Under the pieces are notes generated by a model, which was given only the letters and a program-made list of their open reading frames with translations, had not been told where the DNA came from and did not search any database. A program made the translations under genes and the position numbers. Below are positions 41,481-52,369 of a stretch of 64,000 nucleotides of DNA, one piece after another; within the stretch, counting starts at the first letter, position 1, and each line of letters opens with the position of its first letter. This DNA comes from Pelomyxa schiedti. Taxonomy: Eukaryota > Evosea > Pelobiontida > Pelomyxidae. The DNA is taken from assembly GCA_020536535.1 (NCBI GenBank), contig JAHLWZ010000833.1, positions 1-64,000 on the forward strand. The letters run 5' to 3'.

Positions 41481-41859
41481 GAAAACACTCCAGTGGCTTG
41501 CAAAAGTTGTGAAAATTTTTTTGAAAAAATTGAACTGGGCAGAGGAGGGTGGTGTTGGCCGCAGAAAAGTCGCAGGCAACTCGTGTGTTGGTGGCTAAAC
41601 AAGGAAACCGCATCCCGGGACAACTTTCGCATTTGTCGAAACCAAGTTAATGTCGGGACCGTTGTGGCGGTTTCCAATGTAGTACCAAAGTGTGTCGTTT
41701 TGTGCGGCTGCGCATTCTATTGGGTGTTCCGTGTAGGAACAATCACACAACATTTTTTCGTCATTCCTTACAATCTTTGCGACAATATTTGTGTGGCTTG
41801 TGGCATTCAGTCAAGACTGGGGGTGAATTGGTCGATCTTTCTGGCGTGTATCGGCACTC

Positions 41860-42985
41860 GCTATGGTTTTAGCGACAATATTTCGACTGATATCGACACA
41901 TGTGGCGACCTTTTCGGCAAAGCTTATCGACTTGGCGTGTCACTGTCTTCTCAGTGAATGGACCAGTGGGTTACACAGAAGCGGAACCAGGGCCTTTGAA
42001 GAAGGGGTGGCTCTTTCTACTGTATATGAATATAAGAAAAGACCACGACATGGAGGAGGTCGGCCAACAAAGATGTCACCAGAGGTTCTATGTATGTTGA
42101 AAGAATTTATTTGTAAAGAAGGGTCTTCCACTAGAGCTGAACAAATCGAATTTCTGTTGGCTAAGACTGGAAAGCTATTCAAGTTTTGTTCCTTCTTCTA
42201 TAATTTAATTGTAACAATGATCAAGTGTCACAAATATTTCACGAGCAACAAAAAAACTAGGATTCAAGTTGCGCTATACAACTAAAAAGAAAATCGGCTC
42301 TGAAAATGAGGTGCTAGGGTTTTTTTTTCTTTGATTTTCATCTATCTCACATAGTAGTTGTTTCCCTAGGGCTCTAGAATCTTATGGTGGTTGCACCCGA
42401 TAACAGACATTTTAACTCCAGGGTTTGTTTGATCCTAATACCTGTCATAATTATATTATTAACCAAGTCCTTGAAGGATATGCTCGATATGGATGAAATG
42501 GGCGGTGACATGAAATCAACATGCAGAAGGCAATGACATTCATTACCTGGGGGTCTGTCCGTGTCAAAATTGTCAGGCATCTTCAGTTTCCTACTTCTGG
42601 GATTGCCTAACTCCTCACATACAGCCATCTGCCTCCAAAAGGCTTAATTTGATCATGGCTGCAGATATCAATGTTGGGGTGATTGCCCCTTTTGTCTTCT
42701 TGGAGAGTTTCAATGTTCATGGTTTTTATTGTTGGCTTGCCACACTTTTACTTCCTGCAATTCGAGGAAGACCCAGGGTGTGCCTGATGGATAACCACAA
42801 ATCATTTTTACGCAGACCTGTCAGCTCTCCTGATTTTGCCTGGAAGAAACCTGCTTTGGGACCATCAAGCAAAATCTCCGTAAGAACACCAAACTTTTCC
42901 CGCCTATGCAGCACACAGTCATTACTTTGTTCCAGGACAAGTCTATCAAGTGTGTGCTTTTGGCACAATGTTTAAAGGAAACAGA
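41860..42985 (+). pseudogene. Decayed Tc1/mariner-like (IS630-type) transposase
   Basis: A helix-turn-helix region is readable at about 41945-42175: GVALSTVYEYKKRPRHGGG, RPTKMSPEVL and ICKEGSSTRAEQIEFLL, the arrangement used by Tc1/mariner transposases to bind their ends. After frame breaks and filler, a catalytic-core piece lies at 42655-42960: VGVIAPFVFLESFNVHGFY, then RGRPRVCLMDNHKSF, where the MDN matches the second Asp of the DDE/D triad. The frame is interrupted between the two parts by several stops and no clean splicing solution is seen, so it is judged inactive. It marks the repeat island as transposon-derived. Confidence 0.6.
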
Positions 42986-43467
42986 AAGTTTTTCTTTTTA
43001 AGTGGTTTTTGTTGTTGGGTTAATGTGCACACTTGAAGCACTGTTTTGATTGACAGGAAGCCGGTTGGTAACTTCTGTAGAAGACCCATTCCCTATTGCT
43101 TGATTCCAGTGGTTACTGCTAACGGAAAGTTGAAGCAGCCTCCAACGGCCTGTGGATAATCATGTCATTAGACTGTTGTTGATAGAAAACTGTGCCTTCA
43201 TAAGCCTGCATGACAGAAACCAAAAAAGAAAGGACTGCTTTGGTTGTATCAGTACTCTCACATAATGGTGTCATGTAAAGAATGAATTCTAAAACGCCAA
43301 TGAAGATAATGAAAAGTGAAAGAATATAATACTTTTCAAAGCATCTGTGCCCGGGCTTTTTTCATTGGTGGTTCCTGAGCATTGGTACCTTTTTTAAAAT
43401 AAGTTTGAGGTTGATAACTACATAATAAACCTTGGCTCTGACCTGAGTCTTGGTCATCCTCGATGTG

Positions 43468-43655
43468 AGGCATTCAGTGATTTCCCAAAATAAATCACCT
43501 CCATTTCGGTGGTTTGTTTATGTTCCTTACCCACCAATGGCCGTACTTCACTCTGTTGTCAATAATTTTTCAAAAGTGTTATGTGAGAAATACCTTGGAA
43601 GCATTACACTTGGCAATGCTGTAAGAAGAGTGATACCGGATTTGCAGTGGTGAGC
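43468..43655. repeat. Partial copy C of the island's dispersed repeat
   Basis: From GGCATTCAGTGATTTC through the GCATTACAC stretch it is almost identical to 45034-45172 and to 48930-49048. The following bases (GCTGTAAGAAGAGTGATACC) are shared with 49140-49162 but not with copy A. Confidence 0.85.
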
Positions 43656-43810
43656 ACAATTTGTGTGCCAACTGTGTAGGATGTTACATTACGGAAAAGA
43701 TACACCTTAGAGCATTTTCAATCAAGTGCCCAATATGTGCTAATCACTTCACACAAATTGACATCAAACATGCTGTAGACAATTCAATGTATGAGAGATT
43801 CAAGGCTTAG
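43649..43810 (+). pseudogene. RING-finger fragment (3' half of a C3HC4 or RBR RING)
   Basis: The frame reads GEHNLCANCVGCYITEKI and then IKCPICANHFTQIDIKHAV, ending YERFKA and TAG at 43808-43810. HxxCxxC followed by KCPxxC is the second half of a RING; the first Cys pair is missing upstream. The order CxxCxGxYIxExI then CP and YxRF resembles RING1 of RBR ligases such as the one at 10241-12514, though it is clearly not a recent copy of it. Most of the fragment lies within the left arm of a long inverted repeat, so it is probably captured gene debris. Confidence 0.55.
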
Positions 43811-43956
43811 AGCAAAGAAGTCTCTGATCAGGGAGGTGTACCTAAGAATCTCTCATATGTTGAATTGTCAAGAGTACGTTTGATGTCAATTTGTGTGAAG
43901 TGGTTAACACCTCTTGGGCACTTGATTGGAAATGTTCTAAGGTGTATCTTTTCCGT
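43691..43956. repeat. Imperfect inverted repeat, arms about 111 bases
   Basis: Left arm 43691-43801 and right arm 43846-43956 are reverse complements with scattered mismatches, separated by 44 bases. The left arm overlaps the RING fragment, so both strands carry related coding remnants. Confidence 0.85.
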
Positions 43957-44085
43957 GATGTAATAGAGATTAGGAGAGTGATGGAGGGAAGAATTACATT
44001 AATAATTCCCCTTATCACATCATAGACTTCTGTCATTGAAGGCTGTTGAATTGAATTGTTACTCAGGTCATGGCAATGTGACTTA

Positions 44086-44203
44086 TTGCCGGTAAGGAGT
44101 ATCCTATAGGAGAGCTTCCCGAAATCACAAATGCTATTCTCTTGACTGGGAATAGCATTTGCGATTTCGGGAAGCTCTCCTATAGGATACTCCTTACCGG
44201 CAA
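44086..44203. repeat. Near-perfect inverted repeat, 54-base arms
   Basis: Arms 44086-44139 and 44150-44203 are reverse complements with one visible mismatch, around a 10-base loop. As single-stranded DNA or RNA this would form a very stable hairpin. Confidence 0.95.
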
Positions 44204-44915
44204 CGAAAGAATAAACGTCACTAGCAGGCATGGGTACTATCAGAGGATGAAACACGGTACTTGGTAGTATTGTTAGCTAACAGCAGTATCCGCTGTTAAA
44301 TACAGTACTGTGTAGTGGGAATAAACGGATCAGATAATGCCACAGTCCATATGGGAAAAAGGAAATAAAACGTTTGTGGGCTAGTTTGAGAATTAGTGCT
44401 AAAAGGGTAATCTAGGAGGAGAAACTGTGACATTTCCATGACCCCTCCCAAGCTTGGCATGCACAATCAGGCAAGCTTCTGTGGGCACTGCCCACAGTCG
44501 GACTAACCCCTAAGTAGGAAAGCCTACTTCCTCCCACATTGAGAAGTTCGCCAGACATCCACCGACTGCACCTCAGCCAATTTGCACATACATGCACCTG
44601 GAGAAGAGGGAATGCTAGTTGATAGGTTTCCTCCTGGAATCCAATTCATTTGTACAACCAGATAGTTATCAGTAGTGAGAGCAATGTTGAGCGCGGTCAC
44701 GAAATGGGTGTCGTTAGCCAGTAATTGGTGCGTTTCCTGCAAGTATAATAATAATAAGGGTAAGGCAGTTGTTGCTCATACTATATTTGTTGTATCAGGT
44801 GCAATGAGTTCGTGTTTTCACCTGCCTGAATTCTCACCTACACACAGAAGCAACTCTGTCTAAGCACTCACGAGAAGCGGCTTCATTGCTTGCCCCTGCA
44901 CGCACCCACATCCCT

Positions 44916-45715
44916 AGGTGATTTGCCTATTTGGAAAGATTAGGGCACAACCAAAGTCATAATAGCTGCCAGCACCGATGGCTAAGTGATGTGTGGTTGT
45001 GGGCGGTGTTATTAATATCACATCTTCCTGCATTCAGTGATTTCCCAAAATAAATCACCTCCGTTTCGGTGGTTTGTTTATGTTCCTTACCCACCAATGG
45101 CCGTACTTCACTCTGTTGTCAATAATTTTTCGAAAGTGTGATGTGAGAAATACCTTCGGAAGCATTACACCAAGCATTTCATGTCAATGCCAGCTGGATA
45201 GATAAGCGTGGGCTTCAAACAACAACGCGTCCAGAGTGGAGTATGTTGATTATTGGCTGCTGATTCTGCTTGCTACCGATTCCGCTGGATTCCGCGTATT
45301 CTGATTGATTGACAGGAGAAGGCAACACAAAAAGAGAATCCTCACAGAGCGTGTCGAGGATCGCGAGATTCATCCAGAGAGAGGTCTTATTGATATTAAC
45401 TTTGCCGTGTATCGTCATCGAAGTCGAGTGAGAGGAAGCAACCACAATGAAGCCCTAGGGAGTACCAGTAGCTCCTGAGTTCTTTCCTCCGCTCTGAGTA
45501 TGTTCTCGAATGAATCCTTGGTGGAGCCTCATGAATGTGCCTTTGAACTGGTCGCCGTTTGGCCACCACCTCCCACAATCCGTTGAAGGACGACCGCCGC
45601 GGTAACGCGTACTCCGCAACACCACGTCTCGTGGCTCTTTCTCGACATTCCCAACTTGTGCTTTTAAAAAGAGAAAAAAATAAAATAACACGAAGTGTGG
45701 GAGTGTGACGATTTC
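44916..45715. repeat. Dispersed repeat, copy A
   Basis: Begins AGGTGATTTGCCTATTTGG and can be followed, with gaps, to the AATAACACGAAG stretch near 45695. It shares high identity with copy B (48722-49568) over most of its length but differs by insertions, notably 45465-45590 here and the palindrome in copy B. One frame over 45236-45440 is open in copy B and broken here. Likely a non-autonomous mobile element or segmental duplicate. Confidence 0.85.
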
Positions 45716-45769
45716 TCTCCAAGCTATCAGATTTAGTAAATCCGAATCGGGAAAACCCTTTCGAGAGAG

Positions 45770-48480
45770 TGCGGTGTGTGAGTTCTAGAGCACCGATGCT
45801 TAAAGGCCGAGCGGGAAAAAATCGAGCCGGGTTACTTTTTTGTGTGGTGGTTGTTTCGCGCTACTGAAGTTATCAGAATTGCGTAGCGGCCCAATCACCC
45901 GCGATTTTTAATTACGCATCGGCTGATGATTCAAACGAAGGTGTGAAGCGCAACTGGAGTACGCTGCACTACACCATGGCCGTGTTGCCTTATCGACGTA
46001 GACCACACGGAAAGATGGACACATTCCGTGCACGATGCCCAGCGTTTCTGTGCCACCAAAAAGGCAGCAAGACCCAATAATGGTACCCCAGCATTCACCC
46101 AACAGAGTGGCACACCAACACAGGTGGCTGCATGGTAACCGACACACCGGGGCCTGGGCTCCAACTGCCCCACCCCTAACTTGGTGTAGGCCGATCTGTG
46201 ACACAGGCAGATTTGCGCTTGCCTAAAAACAAGGTTTCTGTGATGGAACATGTAAGACACCGTGTCCAAAACAGAACCGTGGGCAGGAAACCCAGATATG
46301 GTACCTTGTTCGACTTTTTCCCCCTGCTCGGATTAAGCATCGCTGCTCTACCCGATTTGCCGGGCAGGTGCCAATGAGGGACCCTTGCCAAAAGTTTCAA
46401 AGTGCCACACCTGAGCAGCGCGTGTCAACCACTGGCAGCAGTGCCCTGCGTGTCCCTCTTGCATCAAACAAAACGCTGTACTTTTTCGTTTTCTTTTATA
46501 CAGCCAAATAAACACGGAAAGAAAAAACACAACAGCGAAGGGGAGTTCTGAGATCTGAGTGCATCACAGACGGGGTGTCGGGTTTCCGGACGTCCGAGGT
46601 GAATATGGCAAAAAATACGCCCCCCGCTGTTGTGTCGGTTATACACAGTGTATAGCTGACTACGACCTGATGGGTCCCACCACCACCCTCCTCGGGTGGT
46701 CGGTTCGGACGGTGCAGGCGGCGGGTATGCCCCCTTGCGATGACGTCCGTGCAAATCATGCCCCGCCGCAACTGGTGGCTCCCTGCTCCGCCGTCGCTTG
46801 TGCAATGTCGTCTGTCGGCATCCGCCCAGTTTGTTCCCGTGGCCCCCCGTTTTCGTAATACCAACTTTTGGTCATCACATCAATCACTAAAAAGATCAGT
46901 GTAGGGCACTCCATAACCCAACCCGACCACCCACAGTGCCATGATCAATAATGCTTTTGCTTGGGGGTGTTTACCTTACTTTTAATATATCTGCGGGGCT
47001 CTGCACTCTCTCTTTTGTATGCCCAAATTTTTACTACCCCCAGACTGATTAGAGAGCCAGCAATGGTGAAAAGAAAGCTATGGTATTTTTTAGATGATTG
47101 TTATAATTACTAATCCAAAATTGCTGATGCAAAGGAAACCAACAAGTTGGTGAAGCCCACCACCCCACTACCCACTTTGTATCATGCCCCGCGCTTGTAA
47201 ATGGTAGCTTCACCCAGTTTGTTGCTTTCTCTAAATTTTCTTTCTTCAGGGCCTTGTGTGTGTTCTTCACGGACAAGACAAGCAACGTTGTTCCACCGTG
47301 CAACTTGTAGTAGTACTTTCATCTTGAGAGTTTGGGCTTGTTGCTGGTGGTATCTTCTCGAACATCCTCTGGGTTTGAAGAACGTGCATTTACCATGGCG
47401 TTCACAAGCCAAGCAATAGATATAGCCCAACCAGTAATGACTCCTTTTATCTTGACAACTCGTTGTTAACATACTTTCTAGTTGCTGGAGCAAAATCAGC
47501 TCAGGAAAACAAAACAGAAAATGATGACTGCGCAATCAATACGCAGCCACAACATTTTCCTTTGTTCCTACTGCTCTCACAACGGGACCTTTCTTTATTC
47601 CTCAGCTCCCCAATCAAAAAGAATAAGGGAGGGATCCAAATTACACACCACAACTAAACACTTGTTGTGAACGCCGAAAAAAAAAAGAAAAGGGTTCTTT
47701 TTTGCAGTGGCGGTTTTTTTTCCCTGGTGCTCCCTCCTCCTCCTCCTCCTATTTGAACCGGTCCGGTCGTTGGTGTGGAATGGGAGCTGGTGGCGATTGT
47801 GTGTGCTTGCTTGCTATGCGCGTCACTGTCACGCTTATGGTTCTCTCTGTCTCCTCCCATTTAGCTGCCGCTAGAATGAATGCCAGGGCAACCGCGTGGT
47901 GACTCCTGCATGGACCACCAGGCTCGACTGTGACCTGTGTGCCGTTGCACCAGAATGTCGTACAGTGTGTTCTCGTCGTGTCAGCTCGCTACGGCCAAGC
48001 TGCAGCGCATAACCACGTAGAGCCGGAGAGGTGCCCACTCCAACAAACACACTCTCTTTTGCACAGGGTTCGATCCAGCCACACCCTAGTTGCAACAGCA
48101 CACGCCAACACCAAACATGTGTGCCAAAGCGAACCCTACGGACCCACTTAAGCACCATGCCCAATGCCAACACACTGCCACAACCGTGGCACAGCCAGAG
48201 AGCCCCAAGCAAAAGAAAGCAAGCCAAGCAAGCAAGCAAGCCAACCACCACGTACAAAAAAAAAAAAAAAAATAAACAAAAAAAACAAACCTTTTTACTT
48301 GTCGGCAACTGCGGCGCCCCTAACATAGCAACCCAAACGTAACTTAGCCGCGCGGCCAAGTAGCCCCTGCGCTCGTTTCGTCGTGCGTGCCGCCGCGTCC
48401 TTGCCCAAAACAAAAGCCAATTTTGTTTTTTTGTTTTTTGATAAACGAAAATTCCTTTTCGCATCCGAAATGGATCTGAG
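45770..48480. other. Gene-poor interior of the repeat island
   Basis: No gene could be supported. Open frames at 46464-46864 and 47182-47535 (both minus) lack recognisable motifs. A pyrimidine-rich tract with CCT units lies near 47730-47750 and an A-run at 48256-48272. The stretch 46540-46860 is more GC-rich than its surroundings without being clearly coding. Confidence 0.4.
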
Positions 48481-48489
48481 GGCCAAATC

Positions 48490-48650
48490 ACTGCTCAGAG
48501 AGATAACCGTTGAGTGCCGATTGGTCGTGGCTCTGACAGAATCGAAGGTACGCCCACGCGAGAATCATTCCCATAACTGAGATCGGAAACATCCACAGAC
48601 TCCCAAGCAAGGCTGCATACAGCCATTTACTAGCGGTAAATACTACTACA
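48490..48650 (-). pseudogene. TMEM115 gene fragment copied into the repeat island
   Basis: Read on the minus strand, this matches 9655-9830 of the TMEM115 gene: LWMFPISVMGMILAWAYLRF here against LWMFPLSVMGMILAWAYLRF there, then QSALNGYLSEQ against QSALKGDLSEQ. The homology continues past the exon into the end of the intron (GTAGTATTTACC), so the copy was made from DNA and not from spliced RNA. A small deletion removes about ten bases near the exon start. There is no start codon context or downstream exon, so it is a dead fragment. It sits just before repeat copy B. Confidence 0.88.
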
Positions 48651-48721
48651 AGGTATTGCGTTGTGGTACAACTTAATATCATTTGGGGTAAGGGATCAAC
48701 ACTTTGTGGATACAAAGTAAA

Positions 48722-49568
48722 AGGTGATTTGCCTATTTGGAAAGATTAGGGCACAACCAAAGTCATAATAGCTGCCAGCACCGATGTGGGCTAAGTGATG
48801 TGTGGTTGTGGGCGGTGTAAGTAATATCAGATTCCTAAGCTGTGAGGCATTCAGTGATTACACAAAATAATGAATGCCTCACAGCTTAGGAATCTGATAT
48901 TACTAACACCGCCCACAACCATACATCACTCCGTTTCAGTGGTTTGTTTACGTTCCTTACCCACCAATGGCCATACTACACTCTGTTGTCAATAAGTTTT
49001 CGAAAGTGTGATGTGATAAATACCTTTGGAAGCATTACACCAAGCATTTCATATCAATGACAGCTGGATAGATAAACGTGGCGATGCACCTGGCAGTCAT
49101 GGGAAGATGAGTACCTAATTGGAATGAGAATCGGCAGTGCTGTAAGAAGAGTGATACCGGATTTGAATGCATATTGCCCACAAGTTCTTTAGGTTCAAAC
49201 AACAACACATCCAGAGTGGAGTATGTTGATTATTGGCTGCTGATTCTGCTTGCTACCGATTCCGCTGGATTCCGCGTATTCTGGTTGATTGACATGAGAA
49301 AGCAACACAAAAAGAGAATCCTTGCAGAGCATGTCGAGGATCGCGAGATTCACCCAGAGAGGGTCTTATTGTTATCAACTTTGCCGTGTATCGTCATCGA
49401 AGTCGAGCGAGAGGAAACAACCACAATGAAGCCCTAGGGAGTACCAGTAGCTCTGGCAAGTGCTACTGAGGACGAGCGCCGCGGTAACACGTACTCCGCA
49501 ACACCTCGACATTCCCAACTTGTGCTTTTAAAAAAAAGAAAAAAATAAAATAACACGAAGAGTGTGGC
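48722..49568. repeat. Dispersed repeat, copy B
   Basis: Matches copy A from AGGTGATTTGCC to the AATAACACGAAG end, but contains an added 60-base-arm palindrome (48794-48930) and sequence shared only with copy C (49140-49162). A frame of about 80 codons (49199-49437) reads DYWLLILLATDSAGFRVFW and onward to a stop; it has no recognised similarity. Confidence 0.85.
48794..48930. repeat. Near-perfect inverted repeat, 60-base arms
   Basis: Arms 48794-48853 and 48871-48930 pair with about two mismatches around a 17-base loop. The left arm sequence is part of repeat copies A and B, so the right arm seems to be an inverted duplicate made after copy B arose. Confidence 0.93.
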
Positions 49569-49928
49569 GCAGGGGAAACAGGGAATAGGATTAGAACTCA
49601 CACACCGCACTCCTTCTATCGACCTCTGAACTCTTTGGTGGAGATGATAGGGAAAGGATTTGATGTGCCCTTTGATATGACCATTGGGTGAGCAGTAGAA
49701 GCCAGAAGCTACAACCACCTGTTGTCCTCTCTCCACTGAGCCCTGGATATGAACCCTGATTTTCAACAGCTGTGTGTTTCTTTGCCGGAAATCCTCACAT
49801 GCAGAAGAAGAAGAGGGCGACTTTTTTTTTATTATTTTTATTTTTGGCGGGGTTCTCTCGGGGCTCTCAAATCCACTCAAAACCGGAAGTAAGTTCTGTA
49901 CATGGTAGAGTATGGGGAGGTCATAAAC
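49569..49928. other. Right edge of the repeat island
   Basis: About 360 bases between repeat copy B and the EF-hand gene. A minus-strand frame here is open but shows no motif. A T-rich run lies at 49822-49845. Nothing else is visible. Confidence 0.35.
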
Positions 49929-50653
49929 CTAATTGGCAGAGTTAACTAGGCAATGCAAAGTGTTGGTGGGGAAGTACATGGGGTTGGTGGCCCAGTTGAA
50001 TCCTGGCATGTAGTGTGGCTTCATCATTGGCTTCATGGGGTTGCGGACACGAGGCCAGCCAACAATAAACTGCATAACACCAAGCTTGAACTCATCAAAG
50101 GAGATGCGGCCATCGCGATTTCGGTCGAGGTTGAAGAGAACCCATTGGGCAATCTATTGTTTGTGTCAGGTCTTGACGAAAGAAAAGAGAACGCACATAG
50201 AAGTCAATGTGGTACCCAAACTTGTGCAAGACATATTGAATTTCTAAGGAAAATAGTGAGAAACACGGGTCAGAAGGTACGGAAGAAAACCGTGTGGTGT
50301 GATAATTCCATCAGCAACAACTTGGCACTGTGTAACATAATTTAATTAGGGCTCTCACATCGACAAAAGAGCATACATAGAGGCTGTACAGCTTCATTTC
50401 GCGCCTCGGGGTCCAAATTGGCTTGAAGTACATATTTCCGGGCAGCATTTGGCCAGGATACATAGTGTTCCAAACAGGGTACCCTTGGTGAGGAAACATC
50501 GGATACGAGTTCCACGGCATAGCAGCGCGGCCGTAGGCTGGTTGTTTTTAGGTTGAGGTTAGGTCAGTACACGACAAACACGGGACAAAAAAGGCCTTAA
50601 GATCCACCTCCGTAAGATGGGGTCATCAACATCGGTTGTGCGTAGAAGGCCAT
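49929..50653 (-). CDS. EF-hand calcium-binding protein, penta-EF-like
   Basis: ATG 50653 begins MAFYAQPMLMTPSYG; after an intron comes an aromatic, Pro- and Met-rich leader (PWNSYPMFPHQGYPVW). Two adjacent EF-hand units follow: a degenerate one, VVADGIITPHEIQYVLHKFG, and a good one, FNLDRNRDGRISFDEFKLG, with Asp, Arg/Asp and Glu in the loop positions that bind calcium. The helix between them and the Tyr/Pro-rich leader recall penta-EF proteins such as ALG-2 or sorcin, but I count only two hands, so the assignment is loose. It ends NSAN at 49929. Introns of 43 to 50 bases separate the exons. Likely a cytosolic calcium sensor that may bind membranes. Confidence 0.75.
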
Positions 50654-50857
50654 GTCTTGTGGTCTGTGTGATGCGATGATTTTATTTTAAATAATGATTT
50701 TCTTCGTGTAAACTTTAACCTCAACCCTTTACAAATTTATTTTTTCTCAACAGCGCAGCCGTTGGCGAAAAGAGGAAAGTGTAGAAAAGAAATAGAAATC
50801 GGGTTTGATTTTGCAGTAACGCTTCCTTCCTCTGATAGACTCGTTTGTTTATTTTTT

Positions 50858-52300
50858 TCACTCAAGGCACTGCAGCATTTCTGTAGCACAATGAAACTCG
50901 GGCAGTTCTTGTAGAGCTTTCGTGAGTGTTCTTATGGGCAGAATGGAACCAGATTGTGAGGCAGAGTGTAGTATTTGTTTGCATTTGTTGGAGGTTGTTG
51001 AATCACAAATAAGAGTGAAGCTGATACTGCATCTGGAACGCATCAAATCAAATGCTATAATGGCTCCACCGGCAGTGCGTGATCCCGTAAGTATGAAGAA
51101 CCTGATCTAGAGGTTAATTGGTACTTGCGAAGTGAGGATTCCCACTTGGACATGTCGGAACCAAAATGCCAGTCCGAAAAGCTGACAGGAATATCATCTA
51201 AAACAAGTTCTTCTTCGACCAAGTGTACATGCTGGTCCGCCGGTGACACGTGATCGAGTGCAAGGAATCCCAATTCGTCAAAGGCAATTGAAGTGGAAGC
51301 GGTTGCACTTTCCTTGGCAGTGGTTGCGGAAGAGGAACATGAATCACGAGTTCCAATTTCTTTTTGTTCAACGACTTGTTGAGCACCATTGGTTGGAGAA
51401 GAATCATCGCGGATTGTTCTACTTGTGATAGCACCATCATTTATACAACTGTGCGAGTTGCAGGTTCCAAAGGGAGTAGAAATTCCGAAAGAATGGAATA
51501 CACCTATAAATGGCCAACTTGTGTGATTGGTGTGTCATGGCAGCTTTGGAAACTTTTACTTGGAAATTCCTAGGCGCGATGGATCCGATTTTATGAGATC
51601 AGAAAATAACCACCCCTGGAAAAACGTATTGTAGGTGCTCGTGACCCCTGGTAGTTGCTGTAACACAACTAGAGATGCCTCGAATTCGAAGTTGTCCACT
51701 AAAATCCATCATCAAAGAATTTAGGGAAAGGTACTTACATACGAGTTGGCAAAGCTGGTGGAAGAATAGTGACAACAGCATCATCACTTTTCGGTACAGA
51801 AGAAAAAATTGCATATGCTGTTTTGACAGAAGACCATGCCTTCCTGAGGGTTTAATGTAACTATCATAACAGCCACAAAAATGGAAGAACAACTCTATCA
51901 GTTCAGTGAGCCTGTTTCTGTCAGCGAATGATGCAGGGATTTTCTCCACGGGTATACTGTAGGCAGCCAGAACTTCACACATCCTCATTGCATCCCCGCC
52001 TAACAAAGTGAGCTCTTTCAATTCGGAAACACTGTAACATGGTTTATAAGTCCAACTATGACAATGATAATGCAACCACACACAAAAAAAAAAGTTTGTA
52101 ACTCAGCGTATTTCATTTGGCTTCCATACCCCCATAGGAGCCCACAACGCCACACTTTTGAATCCCATTCAATACACCATCACGTTCAACATTCTTGCAG
52201 CTGTTTAAATCCAACAAAACTAGGCAGTGCATTCTCACTAAGGGCGCCAAGAGGAAATACAAAAAAACTCACATCGTGGATCCTCTTGTACGGCCGTCAT
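50858..52300 (-). CDS. Unidentified multi-exon protein
   Basis: No family recognised with confidence. ATG 52300 starts MTAVQEDPR; splicing gives RMHCLVLLDLNSCKNV and GIQKCGVVGSYGG, a hydrophobic strand ending in Asp-x-Asn that could belong to a NYN/PIN-like nuclease fold (weak). Next comes ELTLLGGDAMRMCEVLAAY, IPVEKIPASFADRNRL and IELFFHFCGCYDSYI (51880-52030). A Ser/Thr-rich segment and acidic EEELVLDDIPVSFSDWHF follow (51130-51230), then a final exon rich in Ser and Cys ending at TGA 50858-50860. One 47-base intron near 51062-51110 joins the last two exons in frame. The gene is head-to-tail with neighbours on the same strand. Confidence 0.5.
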
Positions 52301-52369
52301 GAAAAAAACCCGAAAGGAAAAAAGTTACGAAGTTGTATTGTTTAGAATAGAGGGGATAGGGGATATCAA

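Noticed and set aside
46464-46864. Overlapping frames in a GC-rich block of the island
   Set aside because: No domain, no splice-supported extension and no similarity to neighbouring genes.
47182-47535. Minus-strand frame that at first looked like a basic ribosomal-type protein
   Set aside because: No ribosomal protein motif could be matched and the frame lies in the repeat island.
48060-48085. Possible tRNA T-arm (GGTTCGATCC)
   Set aside because: The flanking bases do not form a T-stem, and no D-arm or acceptor stem is found at the right distance.
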